A stretch of 64,000 bases of DNA, from positions 91,121,740 to 91,185,739 of the forward strand of contig JAOWCC010000577.1 in the NCBI GenBank assembly GCA_030867875.1, in the 5' to 3' direction. The stretch is from Actinernus sp. WN-2022 (taxonomy: Eukaryota; Cnidaria; Anthozoa; Actiniaria; Actinernidae). Under the pieces are notes generated by a model. It searched no databases. It worked only from the letters and a program-made list of their open reading frames with translations, and had not been told where the DNA came from. Below are positions 1 to 12,152 of this stretch, in pieces (positions within the stretch are counted from its first letter, which is position 1; every line of letters begins with the position of its first letter). A program made the position numbers and the translations under genes.

Positions 1-1199
1 TATTATAAGACTATTATATAGATATTAATTCAATCCAAGTTGTCATGCATGCAGTAGACGTTCTGTGAAAAATATAATAAATGCAGAAAATATTCGTTCA
101 ATTTCGGTCATGTTTTACTCTATTCATATTTAATTGTTTTAAATAAAATTGATGTATTTTTATTGTATACCACACCTTGTAAACTGAGAAGTCCTCATTA
201 CGATCATAATATTTTTTTGAAGCAGAACATTGTTGCAACATAAAACGTTGAACTTTCTTTAAGCAACATTGTGAAGGCAAAATCTCCCTCACAAATAGGA
301 GATCATAAGTTAATGTTTATTATTTTCTTTAAAAAACCCTGAGGTTCAATAATCACTAATATCTATATTGTAATGGTTTGAACCCAGGAGTATTAGTAAG
401 TTGTAGAGTGTATTCGTCCGATTTGATCGCACTTGAGTAAGTACCGAAGAACATAAATATTTCAAGCAACATATTTCACCACAAACCATGTTTATTACTT
501 TTTTCTATAATTGATTAAATCTTTTATAACTTTATGGAGGTATTAGGAAGACTGTGGTACTGGCATACGTTTGGACACGAAAACAATCTCGTTATTCTTC
601 AAAAAAAATAACACTTACAATAATTTATTTTGGCTCTGATTGATTGTGAAATAACAGTATTGTGTTGTACTCTGTTTATCTATTAGCTACTTGTGTGTAT
701 ATATTACGATTTTTATTTAATATTGAAATGTGTATTTCGTGTTTGAGTTTCTTAAAAGTTTATAAAATCTTCCTCCAAATTAAACCCGTGCTTGTTTGAA
801 AGTAACTGGAATCGAAAACCAAATACATGCATATGTGTATAGATCTCAATTACAACAATATTTTAATTAATTTGAACAATCCTTTTAATACTTTTCCCGG
901 CAGGAAAAAAGTAATTTATTGATAAGATTTGCTAACAAATTTCGGTGTTCATGCGGGACAGAAACTCACATTATATTACATAATAAGTTATAAAGGGGAA
1001 GTGCACGAGCACAACGCTAAGAGAAATACTAAAGCCCAGGTCACAGGACAAGCATGTTGGCCACGGCACTACAAAATTTTCAGAGGTACGCGTTTTATTC
1101 TTTTCGGCACGACATCCCTTAGTCATAGAAATGTCATAGTCATAGACATAGAAATGTTCATGAGTCATGTTTTAGGGGGAACGGTGTTTGGGTAAGGTT
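1..1199. other. No gene recognised
   Basis: AT-rich. Short frames without domain resemblance. CACGGCACT-type repeat remnant near 1058. Confidence 0.6.
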
Positions 1200-1275
1200 A
1201 TAGCGTTAAGTTAGGTTAGGATTAGGGGTAGGGTTAGGTTTAGGGTTGGGGTTAGGGTTAGGCCATTTGGTTAGG
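1200..1275 (+). repeat. Interstitial telomere-like tract
   Basis: About eight degenerate TTAGGG/TTAGGTT units such as GGGTTAGGTTTAGGGTTGGG. Short and inside a longer sequence, so not a chromosome end. Confidence 0.75.
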
Positions 1276-4200
1276 TTGGGTTAGACACAGAAATGATCCC
1301 CCCTCGACCCCCCTAAATCATGACTGCTATGGTTTGGAGTGCCGTGCATGCCCAAGGTAGGAGTGCCATGCCCAAAACGCTGTCGTTCTTTAAGGAACCA
1401 AGTGTTAAATCGATCCTGGAAATCAAGCCTTTGACGTTCGAAGCCTGATTAGTGTTGGACTAGATTATAACCGAACATATTCGTACCCCAGTTTTGTCGG
1501 TAAAAGGTGTCTTTATCTCATCTAGGATCATTATTAGAAATGTACACTATTCGTTTCTTATGAAGTAATAAGATTTAACCCCAAATCATAAGTCAACAAC
1601 ATCAAACTAATATTTACCATTAGTCCTGGTTTGGAGGCATTGTCTCCAGGAAGCTACAGTTCAGTCTAAGGAGATGTTCAACGGAGATATAGACTCGAAA
1701 TACAATATTCCGTATTTTAAAGAGGATGACTGAAATGAAAACTCATTACAGATGTGAACTGAAAGTGTTCGATGGTTTCTAGAAACAATTTTAATGGTAA
1801 TGCCAAAGGTTTAACCAGGGGTTGAATAATACATTAAGTCAGATGTTTTCCGAAAGGATCTGAAGAAGGGTAGCTACAAATACAAATATTCTTGCTGTCA
1901 CTTGGTGACAGCAAGAACTGATCTGGTGGCTAAAAAGGTTTTAAAGTACCGATTTTATCATTTGCAGTAATGAAATGTTTCAAGTCCCAATATTGTAGTG
2001 GGTTTTGGCTGAAAACGATCAGTGCAGTTTAGCCACAAAGGCATAAAAGAACACAATCAAGAGCTTGTAATTCCGCTGTAGACATTTGTAATAATGAAAT
2101 ATTTCAAGTCAAAATGTAGGCTGTTTCAGAACCGTACACTTGTCTGACTTTGTTGTAGTTAGCTTTATAGCCACAAACTACAATGTATTTTTTATTTGAG
2201 TTTGGCAAAATTAAAACCTCGAACACTGATATTAAGGTAATTATATAACAGTAATTTTGATACTTGTGTGGATTCGTATTCCAATCAAATGGTACGGTAG
2301 CAGTGGTAGTGTAGGAATGTAATTAAGTGATAGATATGGTTATTAGTGGTTATTTATGAAAAGCTACTATCGAACTCATAATTCCGGCTGAAAGCACTGA
2401 TGAATTCTGGCTAGTACTAAAATATCACCATGTTCACTGAATGTTTCTTCTCGAAACCTGTTATCTTGCTATTAATATACTCATGAAATACCGGCTATAA
2501 AAAGTGATTATATCGGTCAAAAGTTAACGCTATATTAATCAGTTACGTTAACTTCGCTGTGGTGTTAACGTTAACCTACCAAGAAAACTCTGAATTTTAA
2601 CAAAACTGTGAGTCATCAAGTATATCACCGATTTCAGTCATTGTCTATACACAATGTTTGTTCTTTTACTTCTAACTTGTGAAAACTAAAACGGGAAAAA
2701 AGACTGGAAAGGAGATTTAGGATTGCAAGATATATATAATATATATATCTGAAAAGGATCAAGTTGGAAATATGACTTAGGAATTGGGGGAGAGTTAAAA
2801 TTGAAATTGGTAAGAGGGATTATGATGGTTGCATGCATGTGATAAAGAAAAGGACCGAAATAAAATAATGCCAATGAGCCAAAGAAAGAGAGAACGGACT
2901 GATCATTCGGTAAGTTTAGGTATAATATGGCAGGAGACGTTTATTGGTTGAGAGACGGCAATAGAGTACCTTATATATAATTATAAAAAAACTACATCGG
3001 AGAACGGAATGAGAAAACGTGCAGAGGGGTTAAGTGGTTACATGAAATTGTAAAATAAGTAGAAAGAAAATAGCAGGACATTTAGTTGGCAGCATAATTG
3101 CAGGAAAAAGGATTTTTTTTTGGTGGGATCAGAGTTTTTTAATTGTTTTCAGATAAATTTCGATCCTATTTTCTCGATTTCCTGAGAAAGCCTGATTTAG
3201 ACTCAGATGCAGAATACAACCTTGCGTCAATTCTTTCATTCTCACCAGTGGACTATAGTAAAATTGATAACAAATTCTAATAGTAATTTCCCCCATATTC
3301 TAATGGTTCAATGTGTTGAAAAAAAAAATGCATTGTCGTTATAACCTTTCAAAATAGTTTTGTTCAACACAATATTAAATGGGTGAAGCTTAGTTTGGCA
3401 GACACATTCTGACAAGGGAAACTTACCAAATATTGTAGTTTCCTCCAATACTGACACTGGAATTGAATTTTTACAGCTTTATATACGATCGTAGGTTAGA
3501 CCTGATTGCACTAGTCACTGAGCGGATATTGAGAAGCGATAACCCGCTGAGAAAGAAACTCTAAGAACCGTAATCTCTTCCACTGTCATCCAATTTAATT
3601 CTTTTCGCCGCTTTTTGAAAACGATTTTAGTGTGTCTCAAATGAATATTTTACCAAACAGAACCAATTTGTCGGAATTGTTCCGCTTTTATATTCACAGC
3701 ATTTTAGAGAAAACGCAATGCCGAAATTTATAGTGCCATAGTTCAGCTTACCTTTCTTTGATTTTTGAATTCTATCGGGTCATTTTGTACAGCGTTTTGC
3801 CAGAAGAAAAAAACTAATTATCCCCCACTGTTTTAAACACAAAGCTTGATGTCAACTTCTAAGACTGTTTACGTTTGGCAGGAGTAATCCCACAATGTGT
3901 TATCAAGGCTTGTGGGTTATCAAACAGACCGAACTCAAGTAAAGCACGAATAATCAGGCACAATTGGATCCATTATAATCCAAATTCCTATTCCTCCGCC
4001 GCCTTGATTATTGCAAGCTCTCTAAAGATATCATTTCGAATTCGAGCCGCCCGGGACTTTGACAATGGGAAGAGTAGAAGTTTAATAATAAAAACTGCAA
4101 TAAAGTTGTCGTTGCGGTTCGGATCAATATCTCGTAGGGTCGACTAATTGAAAAGAACAGTACAAATATTTCAGCCTTTGTTTGAATTGTTTTGTATTTG

Positions 4201-5717
4201 ATAGTTAATAAATAGAGCAAAATCCGGTTTGAAAAAAAATTATTTTAAATGGATTGAGATGGGATTTGACCTTTTAGTTCTAAGCAAACCTCTGGTACCA
4301 GGGTACGGGTAAGGATCTGAAAAAGGAAGTAATAATTTAGACCCGTTGGTAAGGCACATTCTTTCGGGACGTATATATTCCAGCTTTCCGAAAAAGTAAC
4401 ACGCCAAAGAAAAATTGTTGTTTACGTCATTAAACAACAAATATAATTCCCAAATAAAGTACTAGCTATAGAAGTGGCAATTAACTGCTGCCTACATTTC
4501 GGAAGATGAATACGTACAGTATTTCCAGGTATTCTGATTTCGGAATTGCCGGAATAGTGTCCCAAAATACGCTCCCTAAGTTAGCCTGGCGACTGTTTTT
4601 TATCTATTTAGTTCGGCACGATAGTCATTGTCAGAAATCTATTCCATTGTGGGCGGGCGTAAAATTATGCAATGGAGCCTGTCAATCATAAATCACTAGT
4701 TCTCAGGCCATCTTCTACTCTTTTTGCATTGTTTTCTCCTGCAAATCTTCTGTTTGTTAATCTGTCATTTAAAAGCTCATGTCAAATTTCAGTCCTTTAG
4801 CGTTCCCCATATCAGCAGACATGCATATGGTAATGTCAATCCAACAGAAAGACTATCTTAGGGCCACGTTCCGCGTTCGCGTGCGTGCCCAGACCATGTT
4901 ACTCAATTACAACAAGCTGATAACAACTGCTTTTACAAATATTTAGTGATCGATACTTGTATTCCCTTTCGTTCTTGTCGCATAGACTTAATGCTTTTTA
5001 TCGACTACGTTTTTAAATTCGGCTATATTTTTCTCTGTCTGTTAAGTTGCCGATCCTCCCCTCTTTCAACTTTAAAAGAAAGATTTTGGTATAATGAACT
5101 GAACGTCGATTAAGGTACTCGGCTAACAGCGGTGGGAAAACCATAATAACTATAACTTGCTTAAGTTACTTTTCAAAACTATGAATTCTCTGCTGAAATC
5201 AGGCGACAGGAGTGGATCGTGGTGGATTTAAACCCTTGTAATTTAAGATTGTGAAGAATCTTATGGCTGCACGAATTGTGTTTTCTGAACATAGGAAGTT
5301 CTTGAATTCCTAGTATCGCACTTTCTTTCACTGGAAAATGAATAAGGCCTCTAGATTTCATATACTTTAAATGTCGAAATTGCTTCGCGATTGACGAACT
5401 TAGTAGCACAATGGTGTGTTTCGAAATACCACACCTCTTACGACGGACAAGGCAAGCTGCAAGATTGGGATACTATCCAATGATTTAAACAACATTACTT
5501 TGAAACATTGCAAAATATTTATTAAGTCTAAGATAAACAGATTGAAGAGAAAGATTTATTGAATGATTTAAGTGAATGTATTGGATTATATAAAATCTGA
5601 ATTTTCCTATAACGCGGAAACGCATCCATTCGTAATAATACGAAAAAGCGCTTTGTGCCTGAGGTCTTTAAAATCTTAGTTTCATTTCATAGAAATTACT
5701 GGTAGTACGTAATCCCG
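1276..5717. other. No gene recognised
   Basis: AT-rich, with short chance frames only. A small hairpin (CTTGCTGTCACTTGGTGACAG) sits at about 1891, and loosely repeated GTAATGAAAT-TTTCAAGTC segments lie at 1967 and 2090. No splice-supported exon. Confidence 0.6.
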
Positions 5718-5905
5718 GTTTCAAATATGATCGCTACAATCGCTGAAAAAAATTAAGTGCTCAGCAATATAATTGTAGCGATCATAGAGTATGGTCTAGT
5801 ATATATATAAATTATATAGCCCACTCCGCAGTTTCCACTTGATCTCGCTACGATAGCTGAGTACTATTTCAGCGATCGTATAACGATCACATGGAAACGT
5901 GCTTT
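5718..5905. repeat. GATCGC-type hairpin element
   Basis: ATGATCGCTACAATCGCTG inverts within 60 bp, and a second pair (CTACGATAGCTGAGTAC, CAGCGATCGTATAACG) follows. The outer ends resemble the copies at 43528 and 49220. Confidence 0.55.
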
Positions 5906-5948
5906 ACTTGCTCATCAAGTGTCGGAGCTAAAGCTATAGCCAGCTTTA

Positions 5949-6166
5949 CACGACAAGTATTTAGGGCACGGCACTCCTAACTTGGGCACGGCACTCCTAC
6001 CTTGGGCATCACACTCCAAGCAGGCGGGCCGAGATTACCTTTGCACAAGGTCTCAGCACCCCTAGATTTTCTGGCACGCGTACTCGGAGCATTCCCATTT
6101 GCACAACAAAAATACGGGATGCCGTGTCCAAGTTAGGAGTGCCGTGTCCATAATACTTGTCATGTA
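5949..6166. repeat. MITE with CACGGCACTCC arms (218 bp)
   Basis: ACGACAAGTATTTAGGGCAC at the left is inverted at the right (ends near AATACTTGTCATGT), each arm with two GCACGGCACTCCTA units. Related units occur at 1052-1075 and 1335-1380, on both sides of the telomere-like tract. Confidence 0.65.
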
Positions 6167-6979
6167 TTAAAATCGGACTTATATTATGTGAGAAAGGGTA
6201 CCATATGTTTCTAGAATTCAAAACGTTTAGATTGATATGAAACGCATGCCGTACAATAACAATACTTGCGAGCCATAGTATACCTTCTGACTCTTCCATT
6301 CAGCTAAGTCCACCAGTTCGAGATTGAATAGAAAGTGTCAACCAATTCGCATGTCTTCCATTCAACCAGTTCAGGCGACCTTGATGTATCAAACGTAACC
6401 CAAGGCAAGTATACTCAATGTTTTATACGAAGTTTATTCAATTACTGCACAGAAAACACCTGTACTTGCTTTGTGAATTTGGTTCATTAACCACGACGGT
6501 TAAAATTTAACAAAAGTTCCAAAGAGAGTGGTAAAAAGGAAAATATAAATAATGAAAAAGCTATGGTGCTATACACTACAGTAATTTCCAGATGCCGATC
6601 CAATTCTCTCCGTTAGAAATGGCGTTGTCGTAGCAGCATGGCGCTTTAGCTTTTTTAAATAAATTATGAGATAGGTACACTATTTTTGAATTACAATATA
6701 AGACAGCTTGATCTAAAAATGTTCCCAGACAGGAGTCAAGTAAAAAACTCCCTGAGAAAACCTCGATATGGTGAATAATGGGGTAACAATACTATATCCA
6801 AGCACTAACTTCATTCTCTTCGTTAAAGAAATCAAGTAACTCTCAACGGCGTCAAAATAGACAAAAGCTGTATTGAAACTTCTAATTAGTGAAGAAAAAT
6901 CTGCTCTTTCTAATTACAGTACAAATGCTTTGTATTACAATACAAAAAAGCAAAGCAATAAAGTAACGAAACCTAACAT

Positions 6980-7136
6980 GCCCCGGTTAGCTCAGTGGTT
7001 AAGCGTCGGTCTGTTGTGCGGGAGGTCGCGGGTTCAAACCTCGGCCGGACAAACACACAGGGTAGAGTTGCTTCCATTTCTCTTGACCTTCGCGTCTTCT
7101 CGGATCAGGACGTTAAATCGCAGTCCCCCACTGAGA
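6980..7136 (+). mobile_element. tRNA-derived SINE, family 1
   Basis: The head has an A box (TTAGCTCAGTGG) and B box (GGTTCAAACC) of a polymerase III promoter. It is followed by the body and a tail (CGCGTCTTCTCGGATCAGG) shared with the copies at 14525, 58150 and 60421. It abuts the MITE that starts at 7139. Confidence 0.85.
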
Positions 7137-7138
7137 TA

Positions 7139-7736
7139 GCCTGCTATGCAGACGTATTTTTTCACTCTCATAAATTCGAAGAAAAAGTAACGTCTGCTTA
7201 CCCGAGCGCTTAATTAGTTTCCAATATGCAAGAATGACGTCAGCACGTCTATTTTATTTTCTGCCCAATCAAAACCATTGTTATAATTTTAGTGAATTGG
7301 CGCGCCAGTGAACACTCTCCTATGATTGGTCAATGGCTAATGTATTGTCTGAATTCCTTTTAAATGCAACATTACGTCACTTTCCAGGATATGGAAGGTA
7401 AAATCTGATTGGTCCATAACACAATGAGGTGTGCATATTGGAAACTACTTAAGGTCGCGACACACTCGTCTGAACTAGGAAAAATATTGTCGCGGGGACA
7501 AAATTTTGTCCCCGGGACTTGTCCCTTCAAATCAAACTGGTTTGAATCGAGGGGACAAGTCCCGGGGACAAAATGACAAGATTTTTCCTAGTTCACACGA
7601 GGGGACTTGTCCCTTCGTGTGTACGCAACAAGGGATTTGTCCCCGGGACTTGTCGACCTTTAAGCGCTCTGATAATCAAACCTTACTTTTTTCTTCGAAT
7701 TTATGAGAGTGAAAAAATAAGTCTGCATAAGCAGGC
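7139..7736. mobile_element. MITE D, copy 1, with a nested element
   Basis: Ends GCCTGCTATGCAGACGT and inverse, with arms of about 70 bp. The same family is at 48492-48870. The body is in the opposite orientation relative to that copy, and a 207-bp TTAA element interrupts it. Confidence 0.85.
7453..7659. mobile_element. TTAA hairpin element nested in MITE D
   Basis: Flanked by TTAA (7449-7452 and 7660-7663); the copy at 48492-48870 has a single TTAA here. Ends GGTCG and CGACC match with a one-base offset. The interior is built of GGGGACAA/TTGTCCCC repeats in both orientations. Confidence 0.8.
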
Positions 7737-8199
7737 AACCACTTAGAACGCAAATAAATATCTGGCAATGGCCACCTCAGTTGATATAGAGTTTATTAAA
7801 ACAGTGTCCTTAATTAGCAATACCATGCTAAATACATTGACACTCAAATAACGTCAATTTTTTTATTAAGGATACAGTACAGTGACAATTTCCGAGCGGT
7901 GACTTCACTATAAAGGTTATCTCTTCGTCAGAGGTTACGTAATAAAGTTGAATAGTAAAATATTTCTTGATTTGAGTGTTGCGTCTATGAGTTATAAAGG
8001 TTTCTATTTCGAATATGCTAATGACGTGACGTCACTAGGGAATATTCTGTCATTTCTTTCTCCTCGTGAATATTTGGTAAAATTACTGATAGAAACTTCA
8101 AATATAAATTGGATGTTTACAAAAGGTAATTTATCTCTACCAGGATATTTTGTATAATAAATAACGCCCTGTTTTACGTGATAGCATTAGCATACATTT

Positions 8200-8304
8200 A
8201 ACAATTAGACCCGCAGCCCGAATAGGCTACGAGACAATAACCCATGAGGCGCAGCCGAGTGGGCTATTTAACTCGTAGCCCATGAGGGCGAGAGGTCTAA
8301 TTGT
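8200..8304. repeat. Palindrome with GC-rich apex
   Basis: ACAATTAGACC inverts to GGTCTAATTGT, with inner inverted GGGCTA/TAGCCC and apex GAGGCGCAGCCGAG. It runs directly into TTTTAGTATA. Confidence 0.75.
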
Positions 8305-8481
8305 TTTAGTATAAACTAACTAGTCGGAGAGTAGAAAATAATAGAAGTTGAAAACATGTTATTATTTCGTGAAAATGTGTGCGGTTTTTCTCTACCACGG
8401 GCTATCACAAATAGACATATAGTAGGGTAGCCAATCAGAATGCAGGATTTGTAATAGTCCATTAGTTGGTTTATACTAAAA
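8304..8481 (+). mobile_element. TTTTAGTATA element 1 (178 bp)
   Basis: Ends TTTTAGTATAAACTAACTAG and TAGTTGGTTTATACTAAAA. CCAATCAGA lies 50 bp from the right end. Confidence 0.7.
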
Positions 8482-8490
8482 ACCTTTATA

Positions 8491-9682
8491 ACTCATAGAC
8501 TCAATAAATATTTTACTGTTCAACTATTTACTTGATGTAGAATCGATGTTAAAAACTTTAAGTGATAAAACTAAAAAAGCTACAAAATCGCGCAGCCAGA
8601 GTGATTCACAAGTCAAACTACGACACAAGCTCTAATTTTCTTTTCGATATGCTAGGCTGGGACAGTCTATTTAGCAATAAAATGTGAGAAACAGAAGCCA
8701 GTAATATTTATATGTGTAAAGCACTCCACGAGCATTCTCAGTCCAGAGTACCAACAAAAATACTGATTCATTGCCCGCAGCACAGATTACGACCTCTGGG
8801 GCGGATCCAGGGGGTGGGGGTGGGGGGTTACATCGAACTCCCCAGTTTCTCTCGCTCGCTTACAAAAGTCAACAAAGAAATTTCCAAATACTTTGGCGCT
8901 CGCGTATAACCCCCTACCGAACCACCTCACACAGAATCCTGGATTTTATTATGCGTTCTATTGGTAGAGAATATCTTCTCAGCAAGGTTTGACCCAGCAG
9001 TCTAAATTTAGATTAGACTCCGTGACAACGGTGCTTTAAGCCTGCCGCACACGAGAGCTATCAGCGAAGCCAACGGGCACGAGAGGTCGTTTGTTAAGCT
9101 GTTAGCTCAAGCGCCGTTTCACCGCATCACTAAGCTATCCCCTAATAGAGTGGAATCGTTAGGAAACCCGGAAAAATTCAAAGGGGCTAACAAAGGCGCT
9201 GCGAATTTTGTTGGAAGGGGTTAAGACAAAAGATTGTGCACGGTCATAGTTCATTAGCGTCCCCTGAACGACTGAACCCACACGTTTCTATTGGCTGATT
9301 GATTAGTATATTGGAATTTCTATTGTGTTTTGTACACGGTAACGGTTGAAAAAAGACATATAACAAAGAAGGTCGCTGGGTTTCATAACCATTTACTCTA
9401 TTGACTATGCCTTAGCTAAGTACTATGTGCCTATTTATTACTTCGCTGGACGTCGCCATTTTAAAATCACGTGAGAGTGCTGTGTGTTTTCATTGGTCAA
9501 TAGATTACGCCAAGCAAAGCTGTTAGCTCTTCATCGCACTCGGTGAGCCGTTGTCTCGATCTCCTCAAGAGACAAAAAATATCAAATACGATCTATATTT
9601 TCCTCACGATCAACTGAGGCAGAAAACTCAGTCTCCTTGTTAGCCAACACTCTTTCGATTTTATATGGAAGTTTTAATCTGT
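8491..9682. other. No gene recognised
   Basis: Apart from the GGATCCAG repeat at 8790-8990, nothing identifiable. Confidence 0.5.
8790..8990. repeat. GGATCCAGGGGGTG repeat
   Basis: GGCGGATCCAGGGGGTGGGG then CATCGAACTCCCC. The inverted region at 51640-51790 (GAACC-CCC, then GGGTGACGGGGGG on its minus strand) appears related. Its ends are not defined. Confidence 0.4.
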
Positions 9683-9917
9683 TCTTGGAGGTTATTGGAG
9701 TGGCGCTTCGCCTCTCAACTCTGTGGCCCAGGTTCGACTTCCGGACGCGGCGCCATATGTGAGTTGAGTTTGTTGGTTTCTCGCCCCTGCTCGGAGGGTT
9801 TTTCTCCCGGTTCTCCGGGTTTCCTCCCTCCACGAAAAAACAACGATCTGTGGTTTAGCCTGGTCCTGACTTCGATCAGCCCCTATGGTTGTTTCAGGTC
9901 CCGTTAGAAATTCAGAA
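9683..9917 (+). mobile_element. tRNA-derived SINE, family 2
   Basis: B box-like GGTTCGACTTCC, then GCGGCGCCATATGTGAGTTG, a C/T-rich middle, and the 3' tail GGTTGTTTCAGGTCCCGTTA ending AGAAATTCAGA. The head is deleted relative to the copy at 60632-60881. Confidence 0.8.
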
Positions 9918-11290
9918 TGAGTTGTTTAAGGCTTTTAATTTCAGTTATTTTAATAAATCTGTATTAAGTACTAGAGGCCGTGATTCTATTCCTGGCCGTC
10001 AATCCGCCATCTTGCAAATCAATAGCATTACGCATGGGGACTAGGTAATATTCGTAATACAGTCATGTCACGGTCACCAAATAGTTAAAGCCGCAGTCAG
10101 ACGAGTGATGTTTTGCCTGCTCAGGCCACGCGCGACTTTCTAAAAACCTGTCGCGTCCCCTCGCGTTCTTTGACCCAATATCATACTATCTATAGAAATC
10201 AATTTCGGGAAACCAGACTCGTTTATTTTTTATGCCACTTCTGGTATCCCAATACTCGAACAATGCTAAATATATTAATTAACTTATAAACTATTCAAAA
10301 GAGAGTATGAATAAAGATTCGTTGTTGTTGAAAATATCCTGAAAAAAATCTCAATGATTTTTCATCTCAATGAGTTGATTTTGTTTTGCTACAAAACGTA
10401 CGGACTTGCCACACGTGTAGCCACCCTTAAACTTTATTCCCGCACCTGCGACGCGACGATAGTGTATCTAACCAATAAGAGGGTCTGAATGGCCGGGCCG
10501 GTCTACATGTCAGTTGTCAGTTAATTTTTTGGCCATTTGTCAGTTGTCAGTTAGCTCTAGTTAATCATTGCTAAGAGAAAATTTACAATGTTTGACCACA
10601 AACACCAAATTTGTTAGTTGTCAGTTATTTTTCGGTTGTCAGTTGTCAGTAAAAAAGTCGTCATTTGTCAGTTGTCAGTTATTTTTAAGGCCGTTTGTCA
10701 GTAGTCAGTTAACCCCATTCAGACCCTCCAATAAAGCTAACCAATAAGGCTTCCATGTGTCGCGCTATTTGTCGCCAAAGTGTGTCGCTCGTGTAGCCGC
10801 GTTCTTGTGACGCGATAATATTTCATAAAGTCGCGTAGCCGCGGCATAAGTAATGTTGCACGTTGTGTGAAATAACTTTTATATGGTATTTTAATTTCGG
10901 AAAAGCTGTCCCGAAAAAAACCGCCAACAGATTTGGTCACTTTCCCTAACTCGCACCTAGCTGGCACCATTCACAATTTTAACCCACCCGCCGGTCCCAT
11001 CCCGTCCCGTTCAGCGACGGTTTTTCTCTGCAACTTCTTAGTTTGTACAACTCTCTGCCTTGGCAATATTTCTTTTTCAGTGAAAATGGTGGACTATTAT
11101 ATTTGTAACCTTTGGTAAATAGATGTAAAATTCACACGTCGTCGCTTCCCAGCCTAACGGCGGTCCTGATCAGTGTTAATTCCAATTTGCAATACATTGT
11201 GATTGGTTGATACCGTAATGGCTCCTGTTGATACCGAACCTTGGAGGCCTGCGATATTGCCACGAGGACAACTCGATCCCAGACTTAATA
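9918..11290. other. Repeat-like DNA around the TGTCAGT MITE
   Basis: Segments rich in GTCGCG/CGCGAC at about 10110-10165, 10440-10460 and 10755-10830 on both sides of the MITE suggest an older, diverged inverted-repeat element. No gene. Confidence 0.45.
10479..10728. mobile_element. MITE built of TGTCAGT repeats (250 bp)
   Basis: Terminal repeats GAGGGTCTGAATGG and inverse, flanked directly by CAATAA on both sides (10473-10478 and 10729-10734). Inside are at least six blocks of TTGTCAGTTGTCAGTTA or close variants (from about 10508, 10537, 10615, 10637, 10666 and 10696). Confidence 0.75.
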
Positions 11291-11472
11291 GGACATTTTC
11301 ATTATGGCGTCATTTTACTACAACTACCAGAATCCTTTTCAAATTCTCTTTCTCATTCAAATTTATCAACTCCTTTGAGAATTCCAAGACAATGGACCGA
11401 ATTAAAGGAACAAAAGATTCCGCGCAAAGAGTTCTGGTAGTTGTCGTATGTGACGTCATCATGCAAACGTCC
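11291..11472. mobile_element. MITE F, copy 1
   Basis: Imperfect terminal repeats of about 45 bp starting GGACATTTTCATTATGGCG. The same family is at 48939-49117. Confidence 0.8.
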
Positions 11473-11680
11473 AATTGTCCACTTTAGAAACGAGTAGGGG
11501 GATGGGGCGAGTTCGGTTTCGCAAAGGCGCTGGGGATCGTTACTGGGGACACCCTATTGCAGAATACAAAGAAACATGGGATATATCGCAATTAACTGTC
11601 CCCAGTGACGATCTCTATCCCAAGCGCCTTTGCGAAACCGAACTCGCCCCATCCCCCTACGCGTTTCTAAAGTGGCAATT
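11473..11680. mobile_element. Hairpin MITE G (208 bp)
   Basis: Inverted arms of about 75 bp (AATTGTCCACTTTAGAAACG at the left end, containing GGATGGGGCGAGTTCGGTTT), nearly perfect. It directly abuts MITE F. Confidence 0.85.
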
Positions 11681-11692
11681 GATAGCTTAATG

Positions 11693-11842
11693 GACCATAT
11701 CGCAACCCCGCCGTCCCAGTGCACTCTCGGATGGATATCTCAGTTTTCCATTGTTGTTGTTGGGCGGCCATCTTGGATTTAACAATGGGAACTGAGATAT
11801 CCATCCCAGAGTGCACTGCAACGGCGGAGTTGTGATATAGTC
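11693..11842. mobile_element. Hairpin MITE H (150 bp)
   Basis: Arms of about 57 bp: GACCATATCGCAACCCCGCC inverted against GGCGGAGTTGTGATATAGTC. Confidence 0.85.
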
Positions 11843-11848
11843 TATGTC

Positions 11849-11927
11849 GATATATACTTCACTTGTTACGCATAACAGTTTCAATGAGTGTCATATTGAT
11901 ACCTTTGTGACAAGTGAAGTATATATC
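11849..11927. repeat. Hairpin I (79 bp)
   Basis: GATATATACTTCACTTGT inverted at the right end. Resembles the hairpin at 43838-43992. Confidence 0.7.
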
Positions 11928-11939
11928 AAAAGTGGTCTA

Positions 11940-12152
11940 TAGAGGTAATCGGCTAACGCTGTTGCCACCCAATTCACGTCATGTGATGTAAACACACATT
12001 ACCCTGGAAAATTGACTCTTTGAAAATTAATTTTATTCAGATAGGCATGACTGCATTTGATTAGAATGAAAAAGGAATAATTCCCCAGAGTAGCATCTGT
12101 TTACATCATATGATCTGAATTGGGTGGCAACAGCGTTAGCCGATTACCTCTA
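11940..12152. mobile_element. Hairpin MITE J (213 bp)
   Basis: Arms of about 50 bp starting TAGAGGTAATCGGCTAACGC, nearly perfect inverted copies. Confidence 0.85.

Noticed and set aside
1200..1275. A chromosome end
   Set aside because: Too short and degenerate, with non-telomeric sequence on both sides.
6980..7055. A tRNA gene
   Set aside because: The internal boxes are present but the cloverleaf does not close and a SINE body and tail follow; the same holds for 60421.
10508..10716. Spaced TGTCAGT blocks resembling a CRISPR array
   Set aside because: Blocks vary in length and spacing and lie between MITE inverted ends with a flanking duplication.
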